From positions 1,798,001 to 1,862,000 of the forward strand of contig JAYXKI010000008.1 in NCBI GenBank assembly GCA_037892935.1: a stretch of 64,000 bases of DNA, given 5' to 3'. The position numbers were made by a program, and so were the translations under genes. This document shows, piece after piece, positions 35,488 through 46,437 of the stretch (positions within the stretch are counted from its first letter, which is position 1; every line of letters begins with the position of its first letter). Source of the DNA: Phlebopus portentosus. Taxonomy: Eukaryota > Basidiomycota > Agaricomycetes > Boletales > Boletinellaceae. Below the pieces are notes generated by a model that ran no database searches, was not told the origin of the DNA, and saw nothing but the letters and a program-made list of their open reading frames with translations.

Positions 35488-36560
35488 ATGGGAAGAGGAA
35501 CCACTATCCCTCCAATGATGAGAAGCGCCATTGTTCGCACGAGCAGAGTGTGTGCGTTGCCGGTGAAACAGATCAGCTACTATACAGATGTGCTATTAGC
35601 CAGTGTATACTTTGTGCTCAAGACCTGGTCTGCTGAGGAAGGTGCTAAAGAAGGACAGCTTAAAATCTGAAGAAGGTGTCGGCTGCTTGACTATGATGAT
35701 ACAAGGGTGAGTGGGGTTTGGTATGTTTAGAGTGACTTGTCTGAGCACAGCATCAATTCCAGTTCTTATGTGGCGCTCTTCATGACATCAGAAGGACTAT
35801 TACCTGGATGAGCTCAAAGAAATACTAAAGAAGACATGCGGTGTGACATGCTCTGAAAGTACCATTTGGAGAATGCTGCAGCACATCGGATTCAGTCTCA
35901 AGAAGGTTGAAATGAGGAACCCACAATACCTGAGACAGAGCTGATGATTTAAACTGTTCAGGTTACCAAACATGTGCAGGAGCGCAATGAGGCAGCAAGG
36001 GCAGAATATATCCTTCGAACTGAGAAGTACAGTCCAGAACAGCTTGTCTTTGTGGATGAAAGTGCCTGCGACCGTCAGACATATATACAAAATCAGGCAT
36101 GGGCATTGGAGGGTAAGTGCACTGTCTGCAAGGCATTCTTTCAGAGAGGAAAATGGTGAGTATGTATGTATATCAATGTAATAGTGTTCTTACTCTGACA
36201 GATATTCAATTCTTCCTGCAATCTCACTTGACGGCATCATAGATTGCCTCATTGTTGAGGCTCTTTCAATACAAACCTGTTTATGCATTTCATTTCTATG
36301 CTGGTCGATCAGTTACAACCCTTTCCTGCACCAAATTCTGTTGTCGTGATGGATAACTGTCTGATTCATAAGGCACCAGCCATTCATGAGCTCATAGAGT
36401 TGAGGTGAGTTGTCCAGAACGTAACTGGCAATACTCTGACTTATGAGTAAGGAAAGGGGAATGAAGCTCAAATTTCTTCCAGCATACTCACCAGACTATA
36501 ATCCCATTGAGCAAGCCTTCTCCGTGCTTAAGAGTAAGATACGGTGTGAAGGACTAATTG
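35488..36560 (+). pseudogene. Tc1/mariner-type DDE transposase, decayed
   Basis: Starts MGRGTTIPPMMRSAIVR. Following pieces in shifting frames: YYLDELKEIL and STIWRMLQHIGFSLKK (about 35800-35905), RTEKYSPEQLVFVDESACDR (about 36015-36075) with the first catalytic Asp, VVVMDNCLIHKAPAIHEL (about 36340-36395) with the second, and YSPDYNPIEQAFSVLKSKI (about 36485-36540) with the final acidic residue. Two short introns could explain some frame changes, but stops remain. The downstream TIR expected just after 36560 is not found. Confidence 0.85.
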
Positions 36561-36935
36561 CAAGGGATGGTGTCCCAAATGATTATAGCGTGTATTAGCA
36601 GATGTATTGTCTTGTCCATTCCATCACTCCTCAAGATGCACGGGGATTCTTTCATAATTCAGGATATATCTAGCTTTATTGTATGTGCAGCACTGTCTTT
36701 ACCCCATGTCATCTCGGAAGACTTTTTGAGCACTGTAGAATGTGGCAGACCATGATGAGATGAAAGTGATACATGTCATGATGTGGTGCTATGCGGGGTC
36801 TCACTTCCGGTGCTTCCAGTGGTTTCTCCATTATGGCATATGAGACTTATATAAGGCCTCGTTCTAGAGTGGCTGTGGGGTGCAACTCATCCTCTATCTC
36901 CCATCCTCTTCTCCATTGCGCCCTTTGTCCTTCCC

Positions 36936-38341
36936 TCATGTATTCTTCACACTGCACGTCTGCCTTTCGCCTGAGAAAACCTGTAACTCACGTGTCGGCA
37001 CCGACGGCAGACACAGACAGTGAGTACTCCTAAATTTATCCTATTGCTTAGTCAGCTTTGCTCATCTCAAGTAGTATCCACACTCACACTCACATCCACA
37101 TCTGCACTTGAGACACCTGCACTTGAGACACCCGCACCTGAGACATTCCCATCTCCTGTTCGTTGATACTTCTGAGTCGCCCACAGAAGATAACTTTATT
37201 GGTGCGTTTATCAGGTGCATAGAACCGGTTTTGATTTCGAGATGACTGACCATTTTAAAGGGGATGACAAATCAGCAGATCATTCAGAACCTACACTAAT
37301 TATAAAAGCAGGGCTCCTAATCCTGTCAGAAAATTCATGAAGTGGTCCCTGAATAAAATAAAAGATCATCAGGTGCAACTCAATCTTTAAAGGCAAAGAT
37401 CCAAGATTTAGAGGAACGAGTCACTGCTGGGGATGATGGGTTAGGAAAGCAGTTACAGGAGGTAGAGACGAAGATCAACAAAAACGTGAATCAGACAAAT
37501 TTCTATCTTACTTTGCATGACAATGCTATTCTTGGAGTGAGTTCTATTCTTACATGTATGCTATTTGTGTGCTAAACCTTGTTGATTGCAGAGTGCAAGA
37601 GCTATCGACTGCATACTGGTTCACCGCCTTATGGAGTCTATGCAAAAGACTGTGGTGATTGGTTTGAAGATTACGGCAGAGGCCTTTGATTTCTTTCGAG
37701 AGGAAGAACTTAAGGTCGAGGTCCAAGGACATAAGATTAAGGATGCTGATGCTAAAAAATGCATTTCCCTTACTGCATTCGGCTTGCAACCAGACTTTGA
37801 CTCACTTAAATTGCCGAGGCAAGACAATGTCAGCTTCAACTTCGATTCTTTCAAGCACTCTGTGATATGGGCGTCACAGACGATGTTCTTTTGGTGGCAC
37901 AGAGTACCCGTAAAGACAATCTTCATGGAGAAAGTTAGATCAGGACTTTTCCATAAGTTGAAAGCCTTGCTGCAGTATGTCGAGCTTTGCTATGATCTTC
38001 ATCATCAGTGAGCTACCGACACCTTAGATTTGGCTAAGCATTTTGCAAAGGCCGATTTGCTGCACAATATATTAGAAATGTACGCAAAGCTTGAAGGCAT
38101 TATGACCTGTGAGACCCTGACCTATGAAGATCATGACACTATTGCTATGATCAAATCGTTTATCGTACACGAGTCCACCGCGATGAAGCTTGAGAAGGCC
38201 ATCGAACTCCTCAGAGACAATGAAAAACTAAGACAAATCATTCAAACTGACAATGATACCAAAACAGTTACTCAATATGTAGCTGCAGCTGCTCATGGGC
38301 TGTTCATGGCGCCTCACACTCTTTCTGGGGTCGGAGAATGA
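36936..38341 (+). CDS. Unknown coiled-coil protein, one in-frame TGA
   Basis: No family recognised. A possible 5' exon runs from about 36936 (MYSSHCTSAFRLRKP) with an intron at about 37020-37071 (GTGAGT...CAAG) and a small repeat ETPALETPAPET. The better part starts about 37382: AKIQDLEERVTAGDDGLGKQ gives a coiled coil, an intron with donor GTGAGT (about 37536) and acceptor TTGCAG (about 37591) follows, then 140 residues with FDFFREEELKVEV and DNVSFNFDSFKHSV up to TGA at 38009-38011. The same frame continues to 38341 with LDLAKHFAKADLLHNILEMY, which suggests the stop is a single mutation (CGA to TGA). No membrane segments. It lies inside the region bounded by long inverted repeats and may be cargo of that element. 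Confidence 0.45.
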
Positions 38342-39690
38342 ATTAAGGCTTATAGAAGGGTCCCTGATGAGTTGCTTAGAATGACTGAAGGGCTCGATAA
38401 CTTGGGATTAATTTTGTTCCACGATTGGCCGAATACACAACGAGAGGTGGAATCAAACTGGAATGATGAGATTCTTGAAGAGGGGCATGCCGTTGTAGTG
38501 CCCTGGCCAGTCCTGTGCCAGGACACTCATACTATGGCTCTCCCCTACTTCAGATACCATATCCCTTCGCCGCCTACACCTCAGAGGACCAGGGCATACT
38601 CATACCACACTCTAGAGGCCATACGAGCACATATCTATAGATTCTAGCCTACGCTTCCCCTGCGGCGCCCTCCAAGAGCCCAGACGAGTCCGCCGCTGGC
38701 TCCCTGGCACCCATACACATCCGCCGAAGGCTCCTACCCAGCACCAGACACCATGGGAGATGTCCCCCAATCATTATAGGCCTTCGTTATTACGATTCCT
38801 CATATGTACAGCCTCGAGGCAGATTTGGACACCCCTGTGGCGGCTCCCCAAGCCTCAGATTGGTCCGGCGGCCACTCAGGCGTCCTCAGGTGCCCTCGCC
38901 GAGGCCTCCTACAACTTACCAGGCAGTCCCCCAAGGCCTATAGATTTATCTAGTATCATCCCTGCTCATATGCCACCAAAGGCCACACCTTTACGAATCC
39001 GCCGCCGATCGAGCGGCGAGTTGCAGATCCGCCGCTCCGGCGCCCTCCTTAGTTACCATGGATCGCCTACACTCTATATTGAGTGTGGCGGCGGCCTTGG
39101 GCGGCCTAGGGACCCTGACTGATGCGCCCTCGATCTCATATATGCGATATCGGCCTCCGAACATCGGCCCCAACGTTTCCTGACTTCCCCCAAGCGGCGG
39201 GTGACTCTAGACCATATATGGCAGTCAGGCATGTGGTACAGCGGCGTGCCAAGCCACCGACCGCCGCTGCCAAGCCAGACTCCGCCGGCGCCCGTTTTAT
39301 TGCAGATACTCGATATTTCATGCCATTGGATGATCCCCTCGCGATACAGCTCTTGGGCGACTCCTAGATGCTCCGGCGGCGGCCCTTGGCGAGCCCAGTG
39401 ACTCAGAAGATGTTGTCAGACAGTAGGACTCATCGGCGAGAGCAGTAGAGTATATATAGAGTGTATATTCATCAGTAGACGACACCACATATGAGAGATA
39501 GACGAGATAGAGAGCATATACAGCACCCAAGGGCCAGGGTTCGAGATTCCCTCACTCTGAGCTCCCCCACATGTACTGAGCTCCCCCCATTGACTATATA
39601 CTACCCCTGACTCGTCGTTCTATTCTCCTTCGGCGCCTCTGACATTTAGTGTGTGAGTTAGGACTGGGAACCTACCCCCAAACGTCCGCC
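38342..39690. other. GC-rich non-coding region with CGGCGG words
   Basis: Short frames in all directions and no conserved motif. 38640-39420 is rich in CCGCCG/CGGCGG and TATAGAT words and resembles the adjacent 182-bp tandem repeat in composition. Confidence 0.5.
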
Positions 39691-39699
39691 GCACTACAT

Positions 39700-40440
39700 C
39701 GTACCTGTCAGGCGGCCTCTATTCGACCTCAGCGGCTCTCCGGCGACACAGGCCTTCCATTGTATCCCCCTCGGCGTCTTTTCCAGTTACTCGCCGCACG
39801 TTGTCCCTTATATTCATCGTATACGGTCCCTACCTTTCATTTACCCAGTTTACGCTACCGCGGCGGATTTGTACGAGCTCCCTCGTCCCCGGCAGCCCCC
39901 TATTTGACCTCGGCGGCCCTCCGGCGACCCAGGCCTCCTTTCCTATTCCCCTTCGGCGTCCTTTCCAGTTACTCGCCGCACGTTGTCCCTTATATTCATC
40001 GTATACAGTCCCTACCTTTCATTTACCCAGTTTACGCTACCGCGGCGGATTTGTACGAGCTCCCTTGTCCCCGGCGGCCCCCTATTCGACCTCGGCGGCC
40101 CTCCGGCGACCCAGGCCTCCTTTCCTATTCCCCTTCGGCGTCCTTTCCAGTTACTCGCCGCACGTTGTCCCTTATATTCATCGTATACAGTCCCTACCTT
40201 TCATTTACCCAGTTTACGCTACCGCGGCGGATTTGTACGAGCTCCCTTGTCCCCAGCGGCCCCCTATTTGACCTCGGCGGCCCTCCGGCGACACAGGCCT
40301 TCCATTGTATTCCCCCTCGGCGTCTTTTTCACCTACTCGCCGCACGTTACGCCTCATATTCATCATATACAGTTCCTAGCTTCACCCTACTGAGATTGCA
40401 CTACTCCGGCGGACTCCTGTGACCTCCCCTTCGATCCGGC
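39700..40440. repeat. 182-bp tandem repeat, about four units
   Basis: The landmark TCGCCGCACG occurs at 39791, 39973, 40155 and 40337, exactly 182 bp apart. The first three units are nearly identical; the fourth is diverged. 182 is not a multiple of three, so the three plus frames permute from unit to unit, and all three stay open across most of the array (longest 39649-40422). I regard these frames as a by-product of stop-poor GC-rich sequence rather than a gene. Confidence 0.9.
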
Positions 40441-40674
40441 GGACCTACTACTCCATTCCTTTCATACCTCGGCGTCTCTAGGGCACTCCCCCACGTCTCT
40501 GACAGTTTTTGGCACCTGCCAGGTGGTTAGTGGTTAGAGTCTGATAGCTTGAGGCTTTGTTTCTGGAGGTTTCTTCACACATTCAGCTCCCTTAGTAGGA
40601 CGGACATCTGTAGCACCTTCAGATAGAGAGACCACCCACATTACCACACCGTCAAAGCCTTCAATAAGCTTGAC

Positions 40675-41241
40675 ATGGAAAAGCAAAAAATTTTGATACA
40701 ACAAATTGCATTGCAGGAGACTGCTGAGGGTAATCCCCTCGCATATTCTTTTCCAACAAGTGGAGCTGCACCTACCTTCAATGAAGCAGGTTTTTTCATC
40801 ATGAAACACTCACATAAAAACATAACCAACACCAAAACAACTCATAGTCTCGGAGATCGTATTAACCCAGTTGGTCAATCTCAAACAAATCTCAGTCTCA
40901 TAGATCGTATTGGCAAAATCAAAGGCAAAGGCAAAGGCAAAGGCAAAGGCAAAGGCAAAGGCAAAGGCAAAGGCAAAGGCAAAGGCAAAGGCAAAGGCAA
41001 AGGCAAAGGCAAAGGCAAAGGCAAAGGCAAAGGCAAAGGTAAAGCTACCGACATCAGCCAAATCGGAGCCTCCATTAGTGAAGATGAAGTCGAGGAAATC
41101 CCCCAGGTTGGACATCAACACTCCCTGTTGTCTCGAGTTTTCCCGAGAATCCCTACCTCCAACTTTTATCCTTATGAACCCAAACACCCACCAAAGAGAG
41201 AAGGTGAAGGTAGTCGGAAGAGGATGAAGAAGTGGCATTAG
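40675..41241 (+). CDS. Gly-Lys repeat protein, possibly gag-like
   Basis: 188-residue frame. Residues 1-80 include SLGDRINPVGQ and SLIDRIGK, which recall the short SLLDRI-type motifs of basidiomycete retroelement gag proteins (weak). Residues about 81-122 are Gly-Lys dipeptides encoded by a GGCAAA hexamer array. The tail has an acidic patch (SEDEVEEIP) and a basic end (KREGEGSRKRMKKWH). No catalytic domain. It could be a retroelement gag fragment or a spurious frame around a microsatellite. Confidence 0.4.
   Translation: MEKQKILIQQIALQETAEGNPLAYSFPTSGAAPTFNEAGFFIMKHSHKNITNTKTTHSLGDRINPVGQSQTNLSLIDRIGKIKGKGKGKGKGKGKGKGKGKGKGKGKGKGKGKGKGKGKGKGKATDISQIGASISEDEVEEIPQVGHQHSLLSRVFPRIPTSNFYPYEPKHPPKREGEGSRKRMKKWH
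40921..41040. repeat. (AAAGGC)n hexanucleotide microsatellite, about 20 units
   Basis: Uninterrupted AAAGGC units over about 120 bp. The array encodes Gly-Lys on the plus strand and (Phe-Ala)/(Leu-Pro) on the minus strand, so the long minus-strand frames here are shadows. Confidence 0.95.
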
Positions 41242-41828
41242 TAGCTACTCTGTCAGTCGGCTCTCCTTACTTGTTTTGTCATGTCTTCTGATTCTCCTCT
41301 CATCATCATCTAGTTCCCCTTCATCAACCAAGATGGTCCACCTTATTTATTTATTTTATCTCTCTCCCTACCTCTCTCTTTCTTTTCTTATGCATAGGCC
41401 ATTCCTTCGTCCCTCCTTTCATTGTGCATCGGACATCTGTTTGTTCTCCCTTCCTATGTGTATCTGTTGTGAGTTTTTAGCTCGTCCTTTTTCTCTCTGC
41501 ATTTGGTGTCTGTTGTGCACCCTTCCTTTCTTCCTTCCTTCACAATGACATGTACTATTTATGCGAACGATGATGCTTCTCATTATCGGAGGGATAGCAG
41601 TTCCTCTTCCCATCTACAAAGTGTATTAGCTGCCAGAAGATAAACCGAGACGAATATGCACTTTTTCATTTGAATTATGTGAGGTTTCCGTATGTTTGAT
41701 TGAGTAGGGTAGAGGGATCAACGTGAGTGAGGAGGATGAGGAGCAAGAGCGAAGGATGACTTTTAGCCCTCAGGAGATTGATGGCGCACTCATAGTCCCG
41801 TGAGTCACATTTCGAGTTTATTGCCAAT

Positions 41829-42809
41829 GGTGACTGGCATTCTCTATATCACATGTGCGCCGAGAAATTTATGTCGGAGCTTTTATATTTTCCATATAAG
41901 GTGCAAAATGTCGATCTCAGTTGTCCACTTTCTTGAATGATAGATGCACAGTGCTCAATGCTCCCAAACATCAAGAAGTGGGATCTTTGAGTTCATAATG
42001 ATATAAAAATGGCATAATATGGCATTTGCCAGTCTATCTCATTAAAACACATGACCAATATAAAAGATATTATAACTGGTGATCATACTGAAGCTATATT
42101 TCCCTGAATTTGAATGATCAGACCTTTAGGAGAAAAATTAGGACTCTCATGCCTTAATATGAGCACATAAAATGGTTCTGGAAGACTTTTGCAGCATCAA
42201 AAAATTGTAGGGAGAGTCAGCTTTTTGTCTTTCCAAAACTCAATATTTCATTGCAAAAAGTACCTGGAAGCAGTTTCATCTTTTCCAGAAACCTTATTGT
42301 ATGTATATATGTACTATATTTATGTCAGAAGAAATTGTTTCTTGTCCGGTATATGTCAATTCAAGTACTTTCACCATGAAAGTTCAAGTCACATGACCAA
42401 TAATTTCCTTTTCTAACTCTTCATCCCTCAAGAAGATAATTCTCCTTCGCTTGATTGCAACCAAGAATCATCACCAAAAATGCTTCATTGGTATTTTATG
42501 GTCCTAATCTTTAAATTGTTGAAAAAAAATTTTCAAGGATTTGCTTGGTTCTTTCAATATTGCTTGTGACTATACTGTATCTTGCTCATTTTTCAGAAAA
42601 TTTTTGATATTTTCAATACAATATACACTACCAGCTCAGAAATGCACAAATCAGAAATTTTCTGGCCATAACTATGTGTGGTACAGGTCTTTGTATGCAT
42701 GGTAAGTCAGATTCAAAAAGTGGAGAATAAGCGAGTTGCGGCATCTCATTGGCATGTGATGCTGGGGCTCGTGGGAATAAACATTTTTACATGGGGATTG
42801 CCAGTCACC
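41829..42809. mobile_element. MITE, 981 bp, 9-bp TSD, inserted in Tc1-type arm
   Basis: The ends GGTGACTGGCATTC (41829) and GATTGCCAGTCACC (ending 42809) are inverted with one mismatch in 14. ATTGCCAAT is duplicated at 41820-41828 and 42810-42818. The intact counterpart at about 35270-35295 (reverse complement) has a single ATTGCCAAT at the same place, so it is an empty site inside the window. A 9-bp duplication fits Mutator-like elements. No ORF of note; interior AT-rich. Confidence 0.85.
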
Positions 42810-42865
42810 ATTGCCAATACCGCAACTCTATTCATATGGTGACCTGACTCATAATATAATAAAAG

Positions 42866-43078
42866 ATGGAATGTTTACCTTCCGTCCTTCTCTATCTCCC
42901 CTTATGTTGCAATTGGATGATGTGCCTGTTGTGACAAGGTCATCACGGCAGGTGAAGCCATCCAGGAAACTCAGAGATGTCAGCGAAATCAAGAAGCAGA
43001 CTGCTCCTGTGTCTGCTGAGCCAAAGCGAGGCCCTGGTCGGCCACGCAAGGACTCTAAGGCAAGGGATGTTACTGTCC
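42866..43078 (+). CDS. Possible exon with AT-hook
   Basis: Open segment starting MFTFRPSLSPLMLQLDD, with a canonical AT-hook RGPGRPRK near 43035 and ending at a donor-like CAG|GTGAGA at about 43080. AT-hooks bind the minor groove of AT-rich DNA. No downstream exon was found that continues it convincingly; it could be the first exon of the DUF6698-like gene or a stray piece. Confidence 0.35.
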
Positions 43079-43645
43079 AGGTGAGACTTCTTCAGTTCTT
43101 CGAACAACACAACTAAATCGGTACGCTGCAGAAGGCTGCAGTCGCAGGAGCTGCACCTTCTTTTTCTATTCACAACACATAGTAACACTCAAGTCCCAGT
43201 ATTTTTACATGCATCTATGCACATACAGTATGGCATAATTTCCAACATTATAGGAAGACATGGTATGGCTTCGTTGTGGAGAAAAATCAAGGTTTGTTGG
43301 GTTTTCGGGGTTTTCTGAGGCGATGTGGCGATTTTTCATGTGATCTGCTTTTCTAAACAATTCTGAAAATGGCGGTAATAATCAACTGTGAGATATAATT
43401 TAGAATGCTTATATTGCCGGCTGGCATAATCTCGTCCACCTGATTGGTCAGTGTTCCATATCATAATTGCTGCCCAAGTCAAGATCGGACTCAACCTGTC
43501 AAATGGAAGTTTTTCATCTGACTGCCTGGTGGAAGACGAATCCCAGACTGTGGTATTTAAATTAGAGTCGCCTCCGAGTCCCCCCTCCTCCCTTTTTATT
43601 CCTCTCCTTGTGCTCTTGAGTCTTGTCGTGCCACGCCGGCAGGAG
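43079..43645. other. Non-coding spacer
   Basis: No gene seen. Confidence 0.4.
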
Positions 43646-45440
43646 ATGTCCAAGTCATCCTCCCACAAGTCGTCGACCAGGCCTGCTTTGTCTAACACAT
43701 CGTTGTCCTGCAAGCGCCCAAAATATTGTGTGGATGTGGAGTCATCGCCTCTACAAGATGAGGAGAGGTCCGAGCATGAGTTGGTGCTAGAAAGTGGCAG
43801 CATGCCAGATAAAGGTATAAACCCCACCTCGGATCCGCAGTCAACGTCCCATCCAGGAAGCTGGCAGTCAAGATCGTCCTCGAAGTCGAAGTCAAAGAAA
43901 TCAAAGGTGATGGATCAAGAAAGCAATTCTAATCCTGAGACGGACTCAGAGAAAGACGATGAGAGGTGAGCAAAGTGGAAGTCGAGCAGTAAATGTTTTG
44001 CTCCGAGTTGATATTATGGCTCATAATGGATTGTTTAGTGATATATACTCTCTATTTAAAGGGAAAGGTCGACATTTTGCCAGAGCATATGAATGCTGGA
44101 AGTCTCTGCGTAACATGCTCCTGAATGGCTTCAAATATAAGGAGCTCAATGATGCGGAGCTTGACCAGCTGTCAGATGCCAGGAACGTGTCCCTTTATTG
44201 TACACTTCACCTCCAGCTGATTGTATTATCATTCTAGTGCTGTCGAAAGTGCCAGGGTTTTCCGAGCGATGTTTGAGACTGACAGTCCTATCTACAATCA
44301 TCTCATGGGTGCCGGAGCAGATGACTTTGAACGTATAGTTGCAGCTGTTCGTTTTCGCCTTATCATTTATCTCCTCCGCTATAGTCTCGCTCTTTTCTTT
44401 TAGATGAAGGGTGGCTAATGCAGTGCGAGGTCAACGGACACGCTGAGAATCAAGACAAATATTCTCGATTACATTACATTCCCGTCTCGCAAGGATATTA
44501 ACGGCACAATGGTGTCGACATGCCTGCCTACAGGCAGAAAAGACTTATGAGGATTTGAGAATGATGTCATCGGGCAGCTTCTCATGCCCATTGAAGTAAA
44601 GCCTGAGGAGATCACAAATGAGTAGGTTGCTCTTCATGACATCGACTTAATGCTGATATGAACTACATTCGCAAGTTTTATAGATAAACTTCGGAGAGGC
44701 GCCACCCTGATCAAATGCAGGAATGGTATCGAAGTTCATCTCAATGGCAGACACCCGCACTCCTTTGCCTTTCTGGAAGGCAAATACTATCAAAATGATC
44801 CGCTGAAAGGATACCTCCAAGGTTCTATAATTGTTAAGGCAGGCATCAGAATGTTTCTCCTTGAGGCTCGATACTGACAAATTATATGAAGAGCTTTGCA
44901 GCAGTCTTCTTTGGCCCAGAGTCTGCCAATCCCATTGATGGCATTGTCAACATTAGCATGCGTGGAAAGGCCAGAGCTGCCGAAATCACAGACATGACGG
45001 AGGTCACTCCAGCTTCAATTGCGTATGCCGCTGCTCAGGTCAGTTTCACTAATCCTAGCATTCAGATCATTGAGACCATTGATTTGCCAGGCCTTCTACG
45101 GACTTAGCACAGCAAGGGAGTTCACGCCCCGAGGCTGCCCTAAAGCGTATGACATGTACCATCACATACACAAAATGTTCCATTCAAAGGATTCTTCGGT
45201 AAAGGAGTGCAATCAAGAACTGTTGGCTTAGTGGAACAGGTACTCCCCTCGTTCCCTTTTTCACTGTCGTCTCATTTTGGTCTAACGTTTTCAAGCGTGA
45301 TGTTTCCAGATTGTCCTGCACAGGAAGACTATGATAACAGTGGTGTATTGAGTGACATCGAGGATTTCTACCACCACTGTCGCCAGCAGCCCGGCTATGA
45401 AAGTAGAGACTCAGATGTTGACTTGGAGGACGGAAACTAA
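43646..45440 (+). pseudogene. DUF6698-like protein gene, broken
   Basis: The ATG at 43646 begins a Ser/Lys-rich start (MSKSSSHKSSTRP, then SRSSSKSKSKKSK), ending at a GTGAGC donor (about 43968). Downstream, in several frames, come the signatures of this basidiomycete-expanded family: LRIKTNILDYI (about 44450), GFENDVIGQLLMP (44551-44590), KYYQNDPLKGYLQGSIIVKAG (44780-44845, quoted in part as DPLKGYLQ), MTEVTPASIAYAAAQVSF (44995-45048), and a C-terminal ELLA-stop-WNR then FPDCPAQEDYDNSG. Nonsense codons TGA 44548-44550 (before GFEND, where the family has Arg) and TAG 45229-45231 (where the family has Trp) are single transitions. The frame also shifts near 44440. Function of the family is unknown. 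Confidence 0.7.
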
Positions 45441-46437
45441 TTCTTTACTCATTTCTTTGTTCTGCTGTAACTGGCTGATTTCTTGACGACTCATTTAATG
45501 GCTGTCATTAACATATATCCCTTTTTGTGCTGCCGAATCCTCTATTAATTGTGTGTTGCAAGTGGTTATATATTGAGTCTGTAGTTATTTCACCTCAGAA
45601 TAATTACTCGTTTATTGCACTATTGTTATCAAGTTTGCTAATACATATAAGCCAATGTATGTATTTAGAAACTACTATGCTCTCTCAAATACTTGACCAA
45701 CTATTATGTAATTCTGCAACTAAATTGAAATTATCATCTTCTCTCGCAATAAACTTGCAACAGTTTTACTTCTCTCACAATAAGAGCATAGATACCATAT
45801 AAATTCGATAGAGTTTTAAAGATATTATGTTTCAATCGCAAAGATTCGACAACTATTGAGTTATAATTTTATGTACTTCACAATATGTGCATAATAATTA
45901 TGTCAATATTATTTGTTTCTAAAAATTATCAGCCTGTAATTACAATAATTTAGAAGCTATTATGCATGAATTAAAAGAATAAGAAATTACTACACAGTTT
46001 AATAAGTATTACGGTACTTGTCAATAAAGAACTAACTGGTATATGTAATTGTAATATTTGCTCAATAAATTATGTATACTATATCAGTTATGTTTATTAT
46101 AATTTATTATAAGGAAATATAATTTCGTTCCGGATTTTGTGATGGTTTTGTCGAGAGACCGGGCCTGGGTGGGGGTCGCTGATGTAATCGGTCGTCGAGA
46201 GACGCCGAGCCCGCTTACCGTAAGCGAAGGGTCCACCTGCCCCTTACGGTGAAGCCGCCTCGGCCCCGCTTAGCAAGCCCTCCTGAGCCCCTCGGAGGGC
46301 GTGCCGTCGACCTCTGTGACGGGCACGCTCTCCATGGAGGTTTCCCTTTCCATCTTCGGGCTCTCCATTTTTTTTTTCACGGGGTATGTATTTTTATACT
46401 GTAATAAATAAATAAATAAAATTAAGACAAATGTATT
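45441..46437. other. Non-coding: AT-rich then a GC-rich island
   Basis: 45441-46125 is strongly AT-rich with no gene. 46145-46350 is a sharply bounded GC-rich block with small palindromes (CGCTTACCGTAAGCG, about 46211). It begins with TTTTGTCGAGAGACCGG (46149-46165), the same 17 bases found in the hairpins at 50853-50999. Confidence 0.6.

Larger units (their letters stand above)
35257..42834. mobile_element. Region bounded by about 290-bp inverted repeats with TA flanks
   Basis: The left arm (35257 to about 35543) and the right arm (42834-42819, then 41828 to about 41565) are inverted copies with roughly 90% identity by eye. Both outer ends begin TGAATAGAGTTGC and both are flanked by TA (35255-35256; 42835-42836). 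The arms include the first 17 codons of a Tc1-like transposase. The interior (7.6 kb) holds a decayed Tc1-like transposase, an unknown gene, a 182-bp tandem repeat and a Gly-Lys ORF. It is either one large composite element or two Tc1-type copies in opposite orientation, one truncated. Confidence 0.65.

Noticed and set aside
39530..39556. GGTTCGAGATTCC-like T-loop suggesting a tRNA gene
   Set aside because: No matching acceptor stem, D-arm or anticodon arm in the right positions; it lies in GC-rich repeat-like sequence.
39649..40422. 257-residue plus-strand frame as a protein gene
   Set aside because: It is the 182-bp repeat, and equivalent frames are open in all registers, so no frame is favoured.
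40810..41238. Long minus-strand frames with Phe-Ala or Leu-Pro runs
   Set aside because: They are the other strand of the AAAGGC microsatellite and have no other support.
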